From Rebecca billardiae RCC1528 (lineage: Eukaryota > Haptophyta): a stretch of 64,000 nucleotides of DNA. The position numbers were made by a program, and so were the translations under genes. Below are positions 49,095 to 58,416 of the stretch, piece after piece. Below the pieces are notes generated by a model. It ran no database searches. It was given only the letters and a program-made list of their open reading frames with translations, and was not told where the DNA came from. The stretch lies in the NCBI GenBank assembly GCA_965240325.2, contig OZ251235.1, forward strand, positions 1,860,001-1,924,000. Direction: 5' to 3'. Positions within the stretch are counted from its first letter, which is position 1, and the number at the start of each line of letters is the position of its first letter.

Positions 49095-51715
49095 TGCATG
49101 CAGCGATCGGGAGGGATCGTACGCGCGGCGCTTTCTCATCGATCGCGCCGATGAGCACGAGCGGCCGGTACTACGGCTCGGTCGACGTTGGGAGCCTCAA
49201 CGACAAAGGTAATCAGCAGCGTTGGCTCGCGCAATCGGCGAGCAAGCTGGCGGCGCTTCCGGCGGGGCAAGGTGCTACGATGTCCGCACTGAACGGCATC
49301 ATCGTGACGCACGGCCCGAACGCGGAGCACCGCATCAACACGCTCGAGGAGTACAACTCGACGTGGGAGACATTCAACCCATCCGCGGCGAAGATGATCA
49401 AGGTCAGTGCCGAGCGGATGGACCTGGCGCGTGAGAACTACGCGCTGCAGCAGCGGCTGCTCGACCATCGCCACGAGCACGAGCGCCGCGAGCACGCCGA
49501 GCGCCGGGCCGCGGCGGAACGCGCGGCGGCGGCGGCGGCGGGGGCGAGGCAGGCGCCAAGCTACGCGCAGGCTGCCTCGGCGGGCGCGGGGAGTGGTTTA
49601 GCCACTCCGGGCGGCCCGACGGCGACCGGACCGGGTTCAGGTCCGGCGGCGGGCGGCGGATCCGGAATTTCTCCGGGTCCGGCGGCCGGCACACCCAGTC
49701 CGGGTGTGGGCACAGGCGGCGCTGCAGGTGCGCCGGCTGGGACTGACGGCGCGACGCCTATGGGCGGTGCCGGCGTCGGCGCGGCGCCTACGGGCGGCGC
49801 CGGCGGGATGGGTGGCGCGGCGCCCGCGGGCGGCGCTGCCGTGACGCTCGATCCGCGCGCGCGTGAGCTCTACCGCCGCGAGCGCGAGACCGAGGATCAG
49901 ATGCATGAGCGGCAGGCGAGCGAGCACGCCATGCTGGACATCAAACTCCGACAGAGCGTGTTGGAGGCAGCGCCGGACGGCGACGAGGCGGACCCCGCCA
50001 AGTACGCCGGGGCGCAGTACGAGAAAGGGACGGCTTTCTTACGCACCGAGCTGCGGTCGTGGGTGACGGAGGCTGCGTGGCAGCACATCAACCGCCTCAT
50101 GGAGACGCAGCCGGAGGTGCAGGAGGAGCGCGCGCGCCGGGGCGCACTTACGCCGGGGCGCGAGTTTCTGTACCTGTGGAAGACGATCCTGCGCATGCGC
50201 AAGCCCGACGACATGCGGAAGTACATGTCGGTGCGGGCACGCTGGCATCGGACGGTCCTGCCGGACTGCGGCAAGGACGGCGTCGGCGCCCTCGAGCTCT
50301 TCCAGGTGCTACAGCACAACCACGTGCTGCTGCAGGAGCTGAGTGACGCAGCGCCAGCGGCGGAGATGCTTGCGCGGCTCATCGAGTTCATTCCGTCGGT
50401 GGGCGCGGGCATCGAGATGCGGACGCGGTACGAGTCGAAGGACTACAGGACCGTGACGAACTTCGACGTGCAGGAGCTCGTGCACGAGCTCAACGGCAAG
50501 TTCGAGGACTGGGACTTCTCCAAGGGCAAGCGGGTTGACCGCGGCGGCCCTGGGCGCCCAGGGGCGGGTGGCCGCACGCCAGGAGGCGGCGGCGCTACCC
50601 GCGCGCACCCAATCGACGGGCTCCGCCTGGCGCAGGCGGCGGCGGCGTCGGCGGGTGGCGGCGGCGGCGACACGAAGTCGCCGGCTGGCCGTGGTGGCGG
50701 CGGCGGAGGTCGTGGCGGTGGCGGCGGCGGCACTGGCCGCGGCGCCGGCCGCGGAGGCCAGGACGACTCCGACGACGCGCACGGGCCGCGCTGCTACAAG
50801 TGCGGCGCCGTGGGGCATATCAAGCGTTACTGCCCGCAGGTGACGCAGGCTGATCGCGACTCGAACGCTGGCGATGACGCGGCGTCGACGCGGTCGGATC
50901 GCAGCCGTGGCTCACATCGGAGCGGCGGTGGCGGTGGCGGCGGCGGTGGCGGGGGCAGCACCCGCGCCGTGGTCGGTAATGGCAACGGCGGCGGCACGGT
51001 CCGCACGCAGGTCGCGTTCGCTCCCGAGCAGGGGGACGAGCCAGACGGCGCCGTTGGTGGCGACGGTGACGCTGACGCCGGAGACGGCGGCGGCGCCGGC
51101 GCCAGACTCGGCTTGGCGCCTATTGGCGCGGCTATCGGCGGCAGGGCGCAGCGCGACGAGGACATCGAGATCGTCGCGGCGCGGGCGGCCGAGGCACGCG
51201 GGGCGCCGCCGGAGGACAACACGCGGGCGTTGGTGTTTGACACTGGCGCACGGAAGAACATCGCCATGGCCGAGGATTTGACGAATCTTACCCCGGTGGA
51301 CGGCGCATGTCAGATCGAGTGGGGGAACGGTGCGCGGGAGCGGGTCACTCACCGCGGGACCCTGGTGGTCAAGCTTGCGGCGGACGACGACAGCGACAAG
51401 GTCCTCACGCTCGAGATCGAGGCGTGGGCGTCGCGGCGCGTCACGGCGCCGCTGCTGTCGGTCGAGCACTGCGCAGACGCAGGCATCGAGTTCCACTACT
51501 CGCAGCGCGGCAACACTGCGGACTTTACGGCGCTGGGAGGCGGCGTCGTGCAGCTGCCGCGCGATTCCACGCTGCGCGCCGAGATCGTACGGCGCCAGGT
51601 GGGGCCGGACGTCGGCGATGCGCCGGCGGAGGCGCGCGCACGGCGCAGGGCGCCAGTGCGGCGCGTGGGCGCGGGGCGGGGGCGCGTTGGCGCTGCGCCG
51701 CCCCCAAACGCCTAA
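49094..51715 (+). CDS. gag: Copia Gag-protease polyprotein
   Basis: Up to 873 residues; starts at 49094 or, more likely, the ATG at 49151 (MSTSGRYYGS). Gag contains a helical region (ELRSWVTEAAWQHINRLM, FLYLWKTILRMRKPDDMRKY), long Gly-rich linkers, and a single CCHC zinc knuckle CYKCGAVGHIKRYC (DNA ~50793-50834) for RNA binding. The aspartic protease active site is VFDTGARKNI (DNA ~51235-51264). The frame stops at TAA 51713-51715, shortly after the protease, so integrase and RT need a frame change. A C CCA AAC heptamer lies just before this stop. Confidence 0.9.
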   Translation: MHAAIGRDRTRGAFSSIAPMSTSGRYYGSVDVGSLNDKGNQQRWLAQSASKLAALPAGQGATMSALNGIIVTHGPNAEHRINTLEEYNSTWETFNPSAAKMIKVSAERMDLARENYALQQRLLDHRHEHERREHAERRAAAERAAAAAAGARQAPSYAQAASAGAGSGLATPGGPTATGPGSGPAAGGGSGISPGPAAGTPSPGVGTGGAAGAPAGTDGATPMGGAGVGAAPTGGAGGMGGAAPAGGAAVTLDPRARELYRRERETEDQMHERQASEHAMLDIKLRQSVLEAAPDGDEADPAKYAGAQYEKGTAFLRTELRSWVTEAAWQHINRLMETQPEVQEERARRGALTPGREFLYLWKTILRMRKPDDMRKYMSVRARWHRTVLPDCGKDGVGALELFQVLQHNHVLLQELSDAAPAAEMLARLIEFIPSVGAGIEMRTRYESKDYRTVTNFDVQELVHELNGKFEDWDFSKGKRVDRGGPGRPGAGGRTPGGGGATRAHPIDGLRLAQAAAASAGGGGGDTKSPAGRGGGGGGRGGGGGGTGRGAGRGGQDDSDDAHGPRCYKCGAVGHIKRYCPQVTQADRDSNAGDDAASTRSDRSRGSHRSGGGGGGGGGGGSTRAVVGNGNGGGTVRTQVAFAPEQGDEPDGAVGGDGDADAGDGGGAGARLGLAPIGAAIGGRAQRDEDIEIVAARAAEARGAPPEDNTRALVFDTGARKNIAMAEDLTNLTPVDGACQIEWGNGARERVTHRGTLVVKLAADDDSDKVLTLEIEAWASRRVTAPLLSVEHCADAGIEFHYSQRGNTADFTALGGGVVQLPRDSTLRAEIVRRQVGPDVGDAPAEARARRRAPVRRVGAGRGRVGAAPPPNA
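51703..51709 (+). promoter_or_regulatory. Candidate -1 ribosomal frameshift site (CCCAAAC)
   Basis: In the gag-protease frame the codons are C CCA AAC GCC TAA. The heptamer fits X XXY YYZ with the zero frame correctly placed, and a -1 slip gives CCC AAA CGC and enters exactly the frame of integrase-RT. It is two codons before the stop. Slippage has not been shown and no downstream pseudoknot was modelled. Confidence 0.6.
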
Positions 51716-54700
51716 GCCCGGAACCCGCGCAGGTGCGAGCCACAAACACAACCACTACGGTATCTGATACCACTACTACTACGGAGGCGGCGCGAGGCGC
51801 TGATCCGGCGTGGTTACGCACTTGGTCGGTTCGAACGGGCACCAATGACCAACGTCTACTCGAGCGCACGCGACGCGTGGCCGAGGGGATGGAGGGGGCG
51901 AACGCGCGGCGTGAGCCGCTTGACGAGCAGTCGGCGGCGGGCATGACGCGGCGGTCGTTCGCGGACGCGATGCCGACGGCGCACTACCCTGGGCAGGTGA
52001 CGCACGTCGACATCTTCTCTATGGCGCGGATCGACTTACCAGTTGGGGCCGATGGCGCACGTGGAGGGTATCCTCATGGGATCATATTCATCGATGGGCA
52101 TTCACGTCGATGGCAAGTGTACGCGCTACGCAGCTTGGATGACGCCGAGGTTGGTCGGGCATTCCGCTGGTACGCGCAGTTGCTTGGAACAGGGGCCATG
52201 CACATGTCGCATTGGGTCCTGGCGTCGGGGTGTACTATGGCGCGACGCCATATTCACACCGACGGTGGCTCGACGTTGCTGAGTACGTACGTCGAGGGTG
52301 AGCTGGCGAAGCTTGGGTTCTCGTCGACGGTCACGTCGGCTCCCGACTCGCCGAGCTCGAATGGCGTGGCGGAACGCGCTATCCGCACGCTGAAGTCGAG
52401 ACTGCGCGCCACGGTCGTTGCGCGTGGAGTCTCGAGGGTCGATTGGCACTACGCGGCGTGGCACGCATGCGCGTCGCGCAATCGACTGGCGTCACGTGGT
52501 ATTATTCGTGACGATGGAGACATTGAGTGGCTCACGCCGGATGAGCTGTTCTTTGGCAAACGCCCGACGTGGAAGCATCACGTGGCGTTTGGAGCGCGCT
52601 GCCGCGTGCTGATGCTGGGCGCACGGCGCAATGCATTGGGGCAGCTGAGGCAGCGCGCACTACCCGGACGTGTCTATCTCTGGGGTGGGCACGGCGTGCA
52701 GTGGCGCGGTACATGGCGCTACGTACTCGGGTACGTATGTCGTTTAGACGACGGACGTCTCGTTCACTCACGTGACGTACGCATCGACGAGACCGACCTG
52801 GTCGAGGGGGGGCACTCGTCGCTGGGCGCACCTGACGGTGGCGCGTACGTGGGTGATGGTGACGGCGCCGCGGTAAGCGGCGGACTTCGTCCGGTCGGTG
52901 GTGACGCCGACTGTGAGGACGAGGACGGCGACGGCGGCGAGACGCCAGCCGACGCCGGGAATGACGACGCGACAGAGTTCGACGTCGGGTACGACGACGA
53001 CGCAGATGCGTCAACGTCGGGGCGCGGGCGCAGCAGCGTGGACGCGGGACATCGCGGGTGCAGCAGCGCTGGCGCAGAGCCGTCGACGCCGACGCCGCAG
53101 GGCGGGCGTGACGGGGCAGGCGCGTCGATGACGCAGCCGGGTCGGCAGGATCAGATACCGCCGACGGAATCACGGCGCGGGGCCGCAGCAGATGCTGGCG
53201 GGCCGCCGCGCGGCGCAGACGGTGACGACGGCGTGATCGAGGACGCGCCGCCGCCCGGTCTGGATATGGGACACGATCCGCTTCGCAGGGATCGGACGTC
53301 GCGCCGACGGCCGCAGCTGCTTACTGCCGTCGTCAGCGCCGCGTCGGTGTTCCAGAAGATCAACGTGAAGGTGCCGACGAACTATCGCGAGGCGATGCGG
53401 TCGGCGGAGGCGCCCCAGTGGCAGGGCGCCATGCTCGAGCACTTGGAAGGTCACAAGTTGCTCGGCACCTCGGAAGAGGTGGTGGTTCCGGAGGGCACGC
53501 GGGTGTTGCCGAGCCAATGGGTCTTTGACGTCAAGTCGAACCCGGAGGGCGAGGTGACGCGCTTCAAGGCGCGGTCGGTGCTACTGGGGAACCTACAGCG
53601 GCCGGGGATCGACTTTCAGGAGGTCTTTGCTCCGACGATCCGGCCGGAACAAGTGCGACTACTCGTTGCGATCGCCGCTCAGCAGGCGGGCGCGAGGGTC
53701 GACTTGGGAGCAGCGTCGGTTGCGGCGCTGGGCATACTGTCGAAGGGCGACGTCAAGGACGCGTACCTCAACTCGGAGTTGAAGCCGGATGAGCGGCCTC
53801 TCTTCTCATTCCCGCCGGGCTACGTGCCGAGCACGCAGGCGCCGCCGGGGTACAAAGTCGTGGGCCGGAGCCTCAAGGCGTATCCGGGTCTACGCCAGTC
53901 TGGGCGCGCGTGGCATCGCACGCACCGCACCCAGCTGCTCGCGCGCGGCTTCTCGGAGTGTCCGAGTGCGCCGTGCATCTACGTCAAGGAGTCGGCGCCG
54001 GGCGAGTTCATCATCGCGGGCGGCTTTGTCGACGACTTGCTGTTTCTCAACCTGACGCGCGACGCGCGCGCGGTGGAGAAGCTGGCGGCTGACCTGAAGG
54101 AGCATTACGAGATCAAGCTGAGTGAGCGGCTCGATAAGTTCCTGGGCGCCGTGTTTGAAGTTCATGACGACGGCATCCTGATGCATCTGGGGCCGTACGT
54201 CGAGAGCGTGCTTCAGCGGTTCGGTTTGAACGCGAGCACGCCGGCGCGCACGCCGGAGCCGGCGGCGCGGGCGCAGCTGAGCGACGACGATGAGGCGTTG
54301 CTGCAGCGCGCGGAGATTGAGAACTACCAGGCGATGGTGGGATGTCTCATGTTTGCGATGGTCACGGCGCGGCCGGACATCGCGCACGCGGTGAACATGC
54401 TGACGCGACGCATGTCACGTCCGCGGGCGGTGGATCTGGTAAGTGCGAAGCGCGTGCTGCGCTACTTACGTGGATGCCCGCGATTGGGAATCTTGTTCAA
54501 GTTTGCGACAGATTCCGAGCACCCCGACCTACTTGCTTTCGCTGACTCCGATTGGGCAAGCAATCCGGTGGAGACCAAGGGCAGGTCGACGGGTGGATAC
54601 ATTGTGTTCTACAATGGTGCGCCGGTGTCGTGGCACAGCGGGCTGCAAGGTACAGTCTCGCTGAGCTCGACGGAGGCGGAGTACGTCGCGCTGAGCGATT

Positions 54701-55017
54701 GCTGCCGCGAGGTGAGCTACTTGCGGAGCATACTCGAGTCCATGCGGCAGCCGCCGCGGGGCGCGACGGAGGTGCGAGAGGACAACAAGGGGGCAATCGA
54801 CCTCGTGGAGAATCCTGTGCACCACAAGCGCTCGAAGCACATCGAGATCAAGCATCACTATGTGCGTGACGCGCAGGAGAGTGGCAAGGTGAAGGTGGTC
54901 AAGGTACACACCTCACTCAACCACTCTGACATCATGACGAAGGCGACGGACGGTGCGACGTTCAAGCGGCACGTCGACGCCATCATGGTGGACCGACACC
55001 CGACGCGCGCGCGGTAA
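51706..55017 (+). CDS. pol: Copia integrase-reverse transcriptase-RNase H (reached by -1 frameshift)
   Basis: Open from the frameshift region to TAA at 55015-55017, ~1,100 residues. Integrase DDE core: THVDIFSM (Asp, ~52003), HTDGGSTLL (Asp, ~52258) and NGVAERAIRTL (Glu, ~52370). No HHCC zinc-binding N-terminal domain is seen before it. After a ~200-residue Asp/Gly-rich linker comes RT: NYREAM, QWVFDVKSNPEGEVTRFKAR, FAPTIRPEQVRLL, DVKDAYLN, and the active site FVDDLLF (~54030; Phe replaces the usual Tyr). RNase H follows with ADSDWASNPVETKGRSTGGY, SLSSTEAEYVAL, EDNKGAIDL and KHIEIKHHYVRD. The frame is free of stops; the protein looks functional. The same frame happens to be open back to 51307, but that part overlaps the protease in another frame. 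Confidence 0.9.
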   Translation, partial: KRLSPEPAQVRATNTTTTVSDTTTTTEAARGADPAWLRTWSVRTGTNDQRLLERTRRVAEGMEGANARREPLDEQSAAGMTRRSFADAMPTAHYPGQVTHVDIFSMARIDLPVGADGARGGYPHGIIFIDGHSRRWQVYALRSLDDAEVGRAFRWYAQLLGTGAMHMSHWVLASGCTMARRHIHTDGGSTLLSTYVEGELAKLGFSSTVTSAPDSPSSNGVAERAIRTLKSRLRATVVARGVSRVDWHYAAWHACASRNRLASRGIIRDDGDIEWLTPDELFFGKRPTWKHHVAFGARCRVLMLGARRNALGQLRQRALPGRVYLWGGHGVQWRGTWRYVLGYVCRLDDGRLVHSRDVRIDETDLVEGGHSSLGAPDGGAYVGDGDGAAVSGGLRPVGGDADCEDEDGDGGETPADAGNDDATEFDVGYDDDADASTSGRGRSSVDAGHRGCSSAGAEPSTPTPQGGRDGAGASMTQPGRQDQIPPTESRRGAAADAGGPPRGADGDDGVIEDAPPPGLDMGHDPLRRDRTSRRRPQLLTAVVSAASVFQKINVKVPTNYREAMRSAEAPQWQGAMLEHLEGHKLLGTSEEVVVPEGTRVLPSQWVFDVKSNPEGEVTRFKARSVLLGNLQRPGIDFQEVFAPTIRPEQVRLLVAIAAQQAGARVDLGAASVAALGILSKGDVKDAYLNSELKPDERPLFSFPPGYVPSTQAPPGYKVVGRSLKAYPGLRQSGRAWHRTHRTQLLARGFSECPSAPCIYVKESAPGEFIIAGGFVDDLLFLNLTRDARAVEKLAADLKEHYEIKLSERLDKFLGAVFEVHDDGILMHLGPYVESVLQRFGLNASTPARTPEPAARAQLSDDDEALLQRAEIENYQAMVGCLMFAMVTARPDIAHAVNMLTRRMSRPRAVDLVSAKRVLRYLRGCPRLGILFKFATDSEHPDLLAFADSDWASNPVETKGRSTGGYIVFYNGAPVSWHSGLQGTVSLSSTEAEYVALSDCCREVSYLRSILESMRQPPRGATEVREDNKGAIDLVENPVHHKRSKHIEIKHHYVRDAQESGKVKVVKVHTSLNHSDIMTKATDGATFKRHVDAIMVDRHPTRAR

Positions 55018-55043
55018 GCGGCGCAGCTCGCGGCTATGGCTGT

Positions 55044-55053
55044 CGAGGGGGGG
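55044..55053 (+). other. Polypurine tract
   Basis: GTCGAGGGGGGG directly before the 3' LTR, the expected place for plus-strand primer formation. A tRNA-primer site after the 5' LTR could not be recognised. Confidence 0.7.
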
Positions 55054-55660
55054 TGTTGAGCTGACGCGGCCTGGGGCGCGCATCTCAGCAGATGGCGTCG
55101 CCGCTGGGACGTCAGGGCCGGCGCCGCACCAGGCGGGCCGGCGTCATCAGCTACGGAGCAGTGGCTGGCTGGCGGCGCGCGCGCGCGGCGCGCGCGGCGG
55201 CAGGAGCGCGAGCGCAGCAGCGCTGGCGCGGATCGACGTGGACGCGGAGCGCGGACGCGGCAGCGCGGACGCGGAGCGACACGGACGCGGCGCGTGCGCG
55301 GGCGGTACGGCCCGGCGCAGCGCGACACGGTGACGTCGCACGGGCATGGCCCGGACGCCATCGTGGGAGTCCATCCGGATTTCCACTTTCGGAAAAGTGG
55401 GAATCCGGCTGAGGGTGGACGGACGAGGACGTCCGGGAGTTACGTCGGGACGGGCGGTTTTCGGGAAGGTAACGCATTCCCCGGAGCCGGCCGCGACGTG
55501 GTCACCCCGCGACCAAAAGGTCGGCGGGAGGTTAGCTTGTCCTCGTCAGAGGAGCGAGGGTCGAGATTGCCTTCGTGGGCGTCACCGACGACGCGCCCGA
55601 GGACGTGCCGGTGAGCTCTTAGCAGGGCTCGAGACGCTCGGAGCTCGCGTTTACCCAATA
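55054..55660 (+). repeat. 3' LTR
   Basis: 607 bp, identical by eye to the 5' LTR except at one position. Confidence 0.93.
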
Positions 55661-55665
55661 TGATG

Positions 55666-56147
55666 TATTCATTTATTCATTTATTCGTCGTAGTCGGCCA
55701 CTGGCCGATGAACGGGCAAAAGTGGGCATCCTGTGGCCGACGGGTTGGCCGACGCCCGTCGAGGCTTGATTCGCACACAGGTCGCGCGCGGTCTGTGACA
55801 GTCCGAGGCTGAGCACTTTCAGTCGTCCAGCTAGAGTTCCAGGGGCGACGAGTATTCGTCAGCCGCATCCGCCGCATCGCGTACTACGTCTACGCTGCTA
55901 TACTCGATATATCGTCGCGCGAATTATAATTTATTAATCGCGACACTATTATAATATATAGTATAATCATGCATTACTACTGATCAGCCCTTATCAGGGG
56001 CGGCTCTGCCTGGCGGGCTGGCTCATAGGCCCGTGCTCGTCCGTGTAGCGGCTTCTGGCGGTTCAGCCGTCAAATACTTATATATGAACTTTAACAATCA
56101 ACGCAGATTCACGTCATGCAAGTTTGATGACATACATGCATGCATCC
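55666..56147. other. Intergenic AT-rich region
   Basis: Contains GGCCGATG-type words (55697-55760) and AT-rich near-palindromes at 55900-55975 (CGATATATCG, AATTATAATT, TATTATAATATATAG). No gene. Confidence 0.45.
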
Positions 56148-57846
56148 TCACGGCTCGCCGCCGCCGCGGCCAGCTTGCGACGGCGCGTCGTCTTCGCCAG
56201 CGTCGTCCGCGTCGTCAGGTTCGTCAGCCTCCGCAGCCTCCGCAGCCTCCGCATCAGTGCTGGCAGCCTCCGCATCAGCCCCCGCAGCCTCCGCATCGAT
56301 CACTCCGTACCCGTCGCCCGCGGCCGCCGATCCGATCCTGGTGCCACCCGCGCGGCCAGCCTCGTCCGCGCCGGGCACGACTGCTGCGCTGCCGCGCACC
56401 AGCGGCGCATGCTTGTGGTGAGCTCCAGCAGACTGCGCGGGCTCCGCGCCCTCCGCCTCATCGTGCGCGCCCGCGCCCGCCTCCTCGTCACCGCCGGCGC
56501 CCAGGCCGCCGCCGCCGAGGCGCGGGCTTCGCGCACACGCGCCGTGCGTGAGTGACGGCAGTGCGTCCGCGTCCGTCGACGCGGAGACCCAATCCCGCGA
56601 GATCGCAATCTCGCCCCACGCGGTGGGCGGCTGCGCGAGCTGCGCGGCCGAGCCGTCCGCCGAGTGTAATCTCACCGCCTGCAGCGTCGCCGCCGCCGCG
56701 GCGCGCCCGTCGCATTCGGGCCTCCCCAGCATGTCCGCCGCGCCCGGTGGCCCGTGCATCTCGACGACTGGACAGCGGTACAGCGGGGCGTATGCGTCGG
56801 CGCGCACCTGCCGCCGGCCCAGCTTGAGGAAGTTGTCCTGCGGCGCGGGGAAGGAGGGGCGGCGGCGCACGCGGGGCGCGTGCGTGTGCCCGCGCGGCGC
56901 GTCGGCACACGCTTGGCGCGCCTTCGCTCTCGCCCTGCCTCCGCGCCGCCCCTCGCGCACGCGCACACGCCCAGCCGTGCGCAGACCCGCCATCGCAGCC
57001 GGGCGCGCACGCGCGCCCTCCGCCTGGCCCCGTCCCCGGCGCGGCAGCCCGGGCGCGCGGCAGCGGAGCCTGGCACCGTCCCCGCCGCGGCAGCCCGGGC
57101 GCGCGGCAGCGGCGCCTGGCACCGTCCCCGCCGCGGCAGCCCGGGCGCGCGGCGGCTGCGCGTACCTGAATCCAGAGCTGTGCAATGTTGAGAAGGAGCG
57201 GCGCGGCGAGCATGACGACGACGAGCTCGACGTGCGGGAAGGGCTTGAGCGGCGCGAGCAGCACCCTCCCAGCCGCCATCAGCGGCGCGGCGCGCAGCGT
57301 CACCAGCGCGCACAGCACCTTGGACGCGAAGACCACAGACACCCACAAGAACAGCTGGTGCGCCCAGCGGCCGAGCGCGGGCGGGCTGCCGTAGTACCCC
57401 GTGTTGGCGCAGTTGCGCAGCGTGTGCGGGCAGCAGCACGACTCGGCCGCGCAGACGAGCCCGCGCTCGCACGCGCGCAGCAGCGAGTACGACACCGCCG
57501 TGCCCACCGCGACATCGAACATGAGATTCACGACGTAAATGACACACGGGTCTGAGCCCTCGTCTGCCGGCGGCAGGCGCCCGCGCGGCGCACCGCCTGA
57601 TGCGACAGGCGGCGCGGGCGAGGAGGGCGGGGCGGCCTGCTCGTCACCGACCACCTCGGCGAGCGCCATGTTCATCACGTGGATCAGCCCCGCAGATAGC
57701 GCCTGCTTGCTCGTGTCGAAGAGCCAGATGCGAAGCTTGCGTTGCGGCCGCTCGCGCGCGCGCTTGTACAGCAGCGACGTGAAGGAGCCCAGGCCGAGGA
57801 AGGCCTGAACGGAGAGGGAGAAGCCGTCGAGTAGCTGGCACGGCAT
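56148..57846 (-). CDS. STIMATE (TMEM110) family membrane protein, 2 exons
   Basis: Exons 57846-57166 and 56837-56148 give 456 residues. The ATG at 57846 gives MPCQLLDGFSLSVQAFLGLG. Family landmarks: LLYKRARERPQRKLRIWLFD directly followed by TSKQALSAGLIHVMNM, then DPCVIYVVNLMFDVAVGTAV, HQLFLWVSVVFASKVLCALV, VELVVVMLAAPLLLNIAQLW and, across the intron, DNFLKLG. About five membrane helices. STIMATE proteins sit in the endoplasmic reticulum (vacuole in yeast) and help couple STIM to store-operated calcium entry in animals; the role in algae is unknown. The C-terminal ~200 residues are a soluble tail ending in an acidic EAA/DAEA repeat (DNA 56170-56300). The start Cys and TSKQ motif are as expected for the family. 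Confidence 0.85.
56838..57165 (-). other. Intron (328 bp, phase 0) containing a minisatellite
   Basis: Donor TGGATTCAG|GTACGC, acceptor CCCGCGCCGCAG|GACAAC. Splicing joins LWIQ to DNFLKLG, matching the family. Inside, about three ~47-bp units (GGCACCGTCCCCGCCGCGG followed by CAGCCCGGGCGCGCGGC) occupy ~57030-57150. Confidence 0.85.
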
Positions 57847-58416
57847 CGTCCGGGCGGCGGCACACGCGAGCCCGCGCCCGCGTCCACGGCCACCCCTGCG
57901 AACGCAGCCCACCGCAGCACGATGCAGGCTGAGCAGACCACTCGCCGGGTTGGCGCACTGGTGCTGACGAGATCGAGAGCAAAAAGCAGCCGGACGACGA
58001 GTTTTGGGGTTTTTTGGGTTCTCGCGCGCCCGACGATCTTCGTGGCGGGCGCTGCCCCGCCGTGACGTCTGGTGCGCCCCCCGAGTTTTGCCAGAATCAG
58101 GGGTGTCCAGGAAGCCTCCCCCACCACGCTCTAGAGGCACCTAGAGCGGGGGCACCTTAGATTCCTGGCTGAGCGGTCTTTTACCCATCTGTAGGGACAC
58201 TTCCGGAAGGTACCTGGAGCGGTGGTTGTGACCTATGCGCAATGATGCGTGCCGACTCGTATAGATATCCATACGCAACGACAGCGATCCGTCCAGTACG
58301 ACGAGAGTGGATCTGATACCGCCAGAAGACAGGAGTAGACAGGCGCCGCGTGGCTGCGGCGCAGCCGCCGCGCGCCAGTCGTGCGGCGGCCAGCGGCGCG
58401 GCCGGGAGGAGCCCCC
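57847..58416. other. Spacer between the STIMATE gene and the satellite
   Basis: About 570 bp with no recognisable gene. CCACCACGCTCTAGAGGCACC near 58117 and GGTACCTGGAGCGGTGG near 58209 form an imperfect inverted pair. Confidence 0.4.

Larger units (their letters stand above)
48483..55665 (+). mobile_element. Full-length Ty1/copia LTR retrotransposon (young insertion)
   Basis: Two 607-bp LTRs (48488-49094 and 55054-55660) flank 5,959 bp of internal sequence. The 5-bp target duplication TGATG is at 48483-48487 and 55661-55665. By eye the LTRs differ at one site (T at 48722, C at 55288), so insertion is recent. Domain order gag-protease-integrase-RT-RNase H is the copia order. All catalytic motifs are intact, so the element may be mobile. 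Confidence 0.95.

Noticed and set aside
51307-51705. 5' extension of the pol frame starting at an ATG at 51307
   Set aside because: This stretch overlaps the protease in the gag frame and reads as Arg/Gly-rich nonsense; the meaningful pol frame starts at the frameshift site.
55770-55800. tRNA-like or regulatory significance of the TGTGCGAATCAAG inverted match to 47675
   Set aside because: Only ~25 bp match; too short to separate from the local GGCCGATG repeat family.
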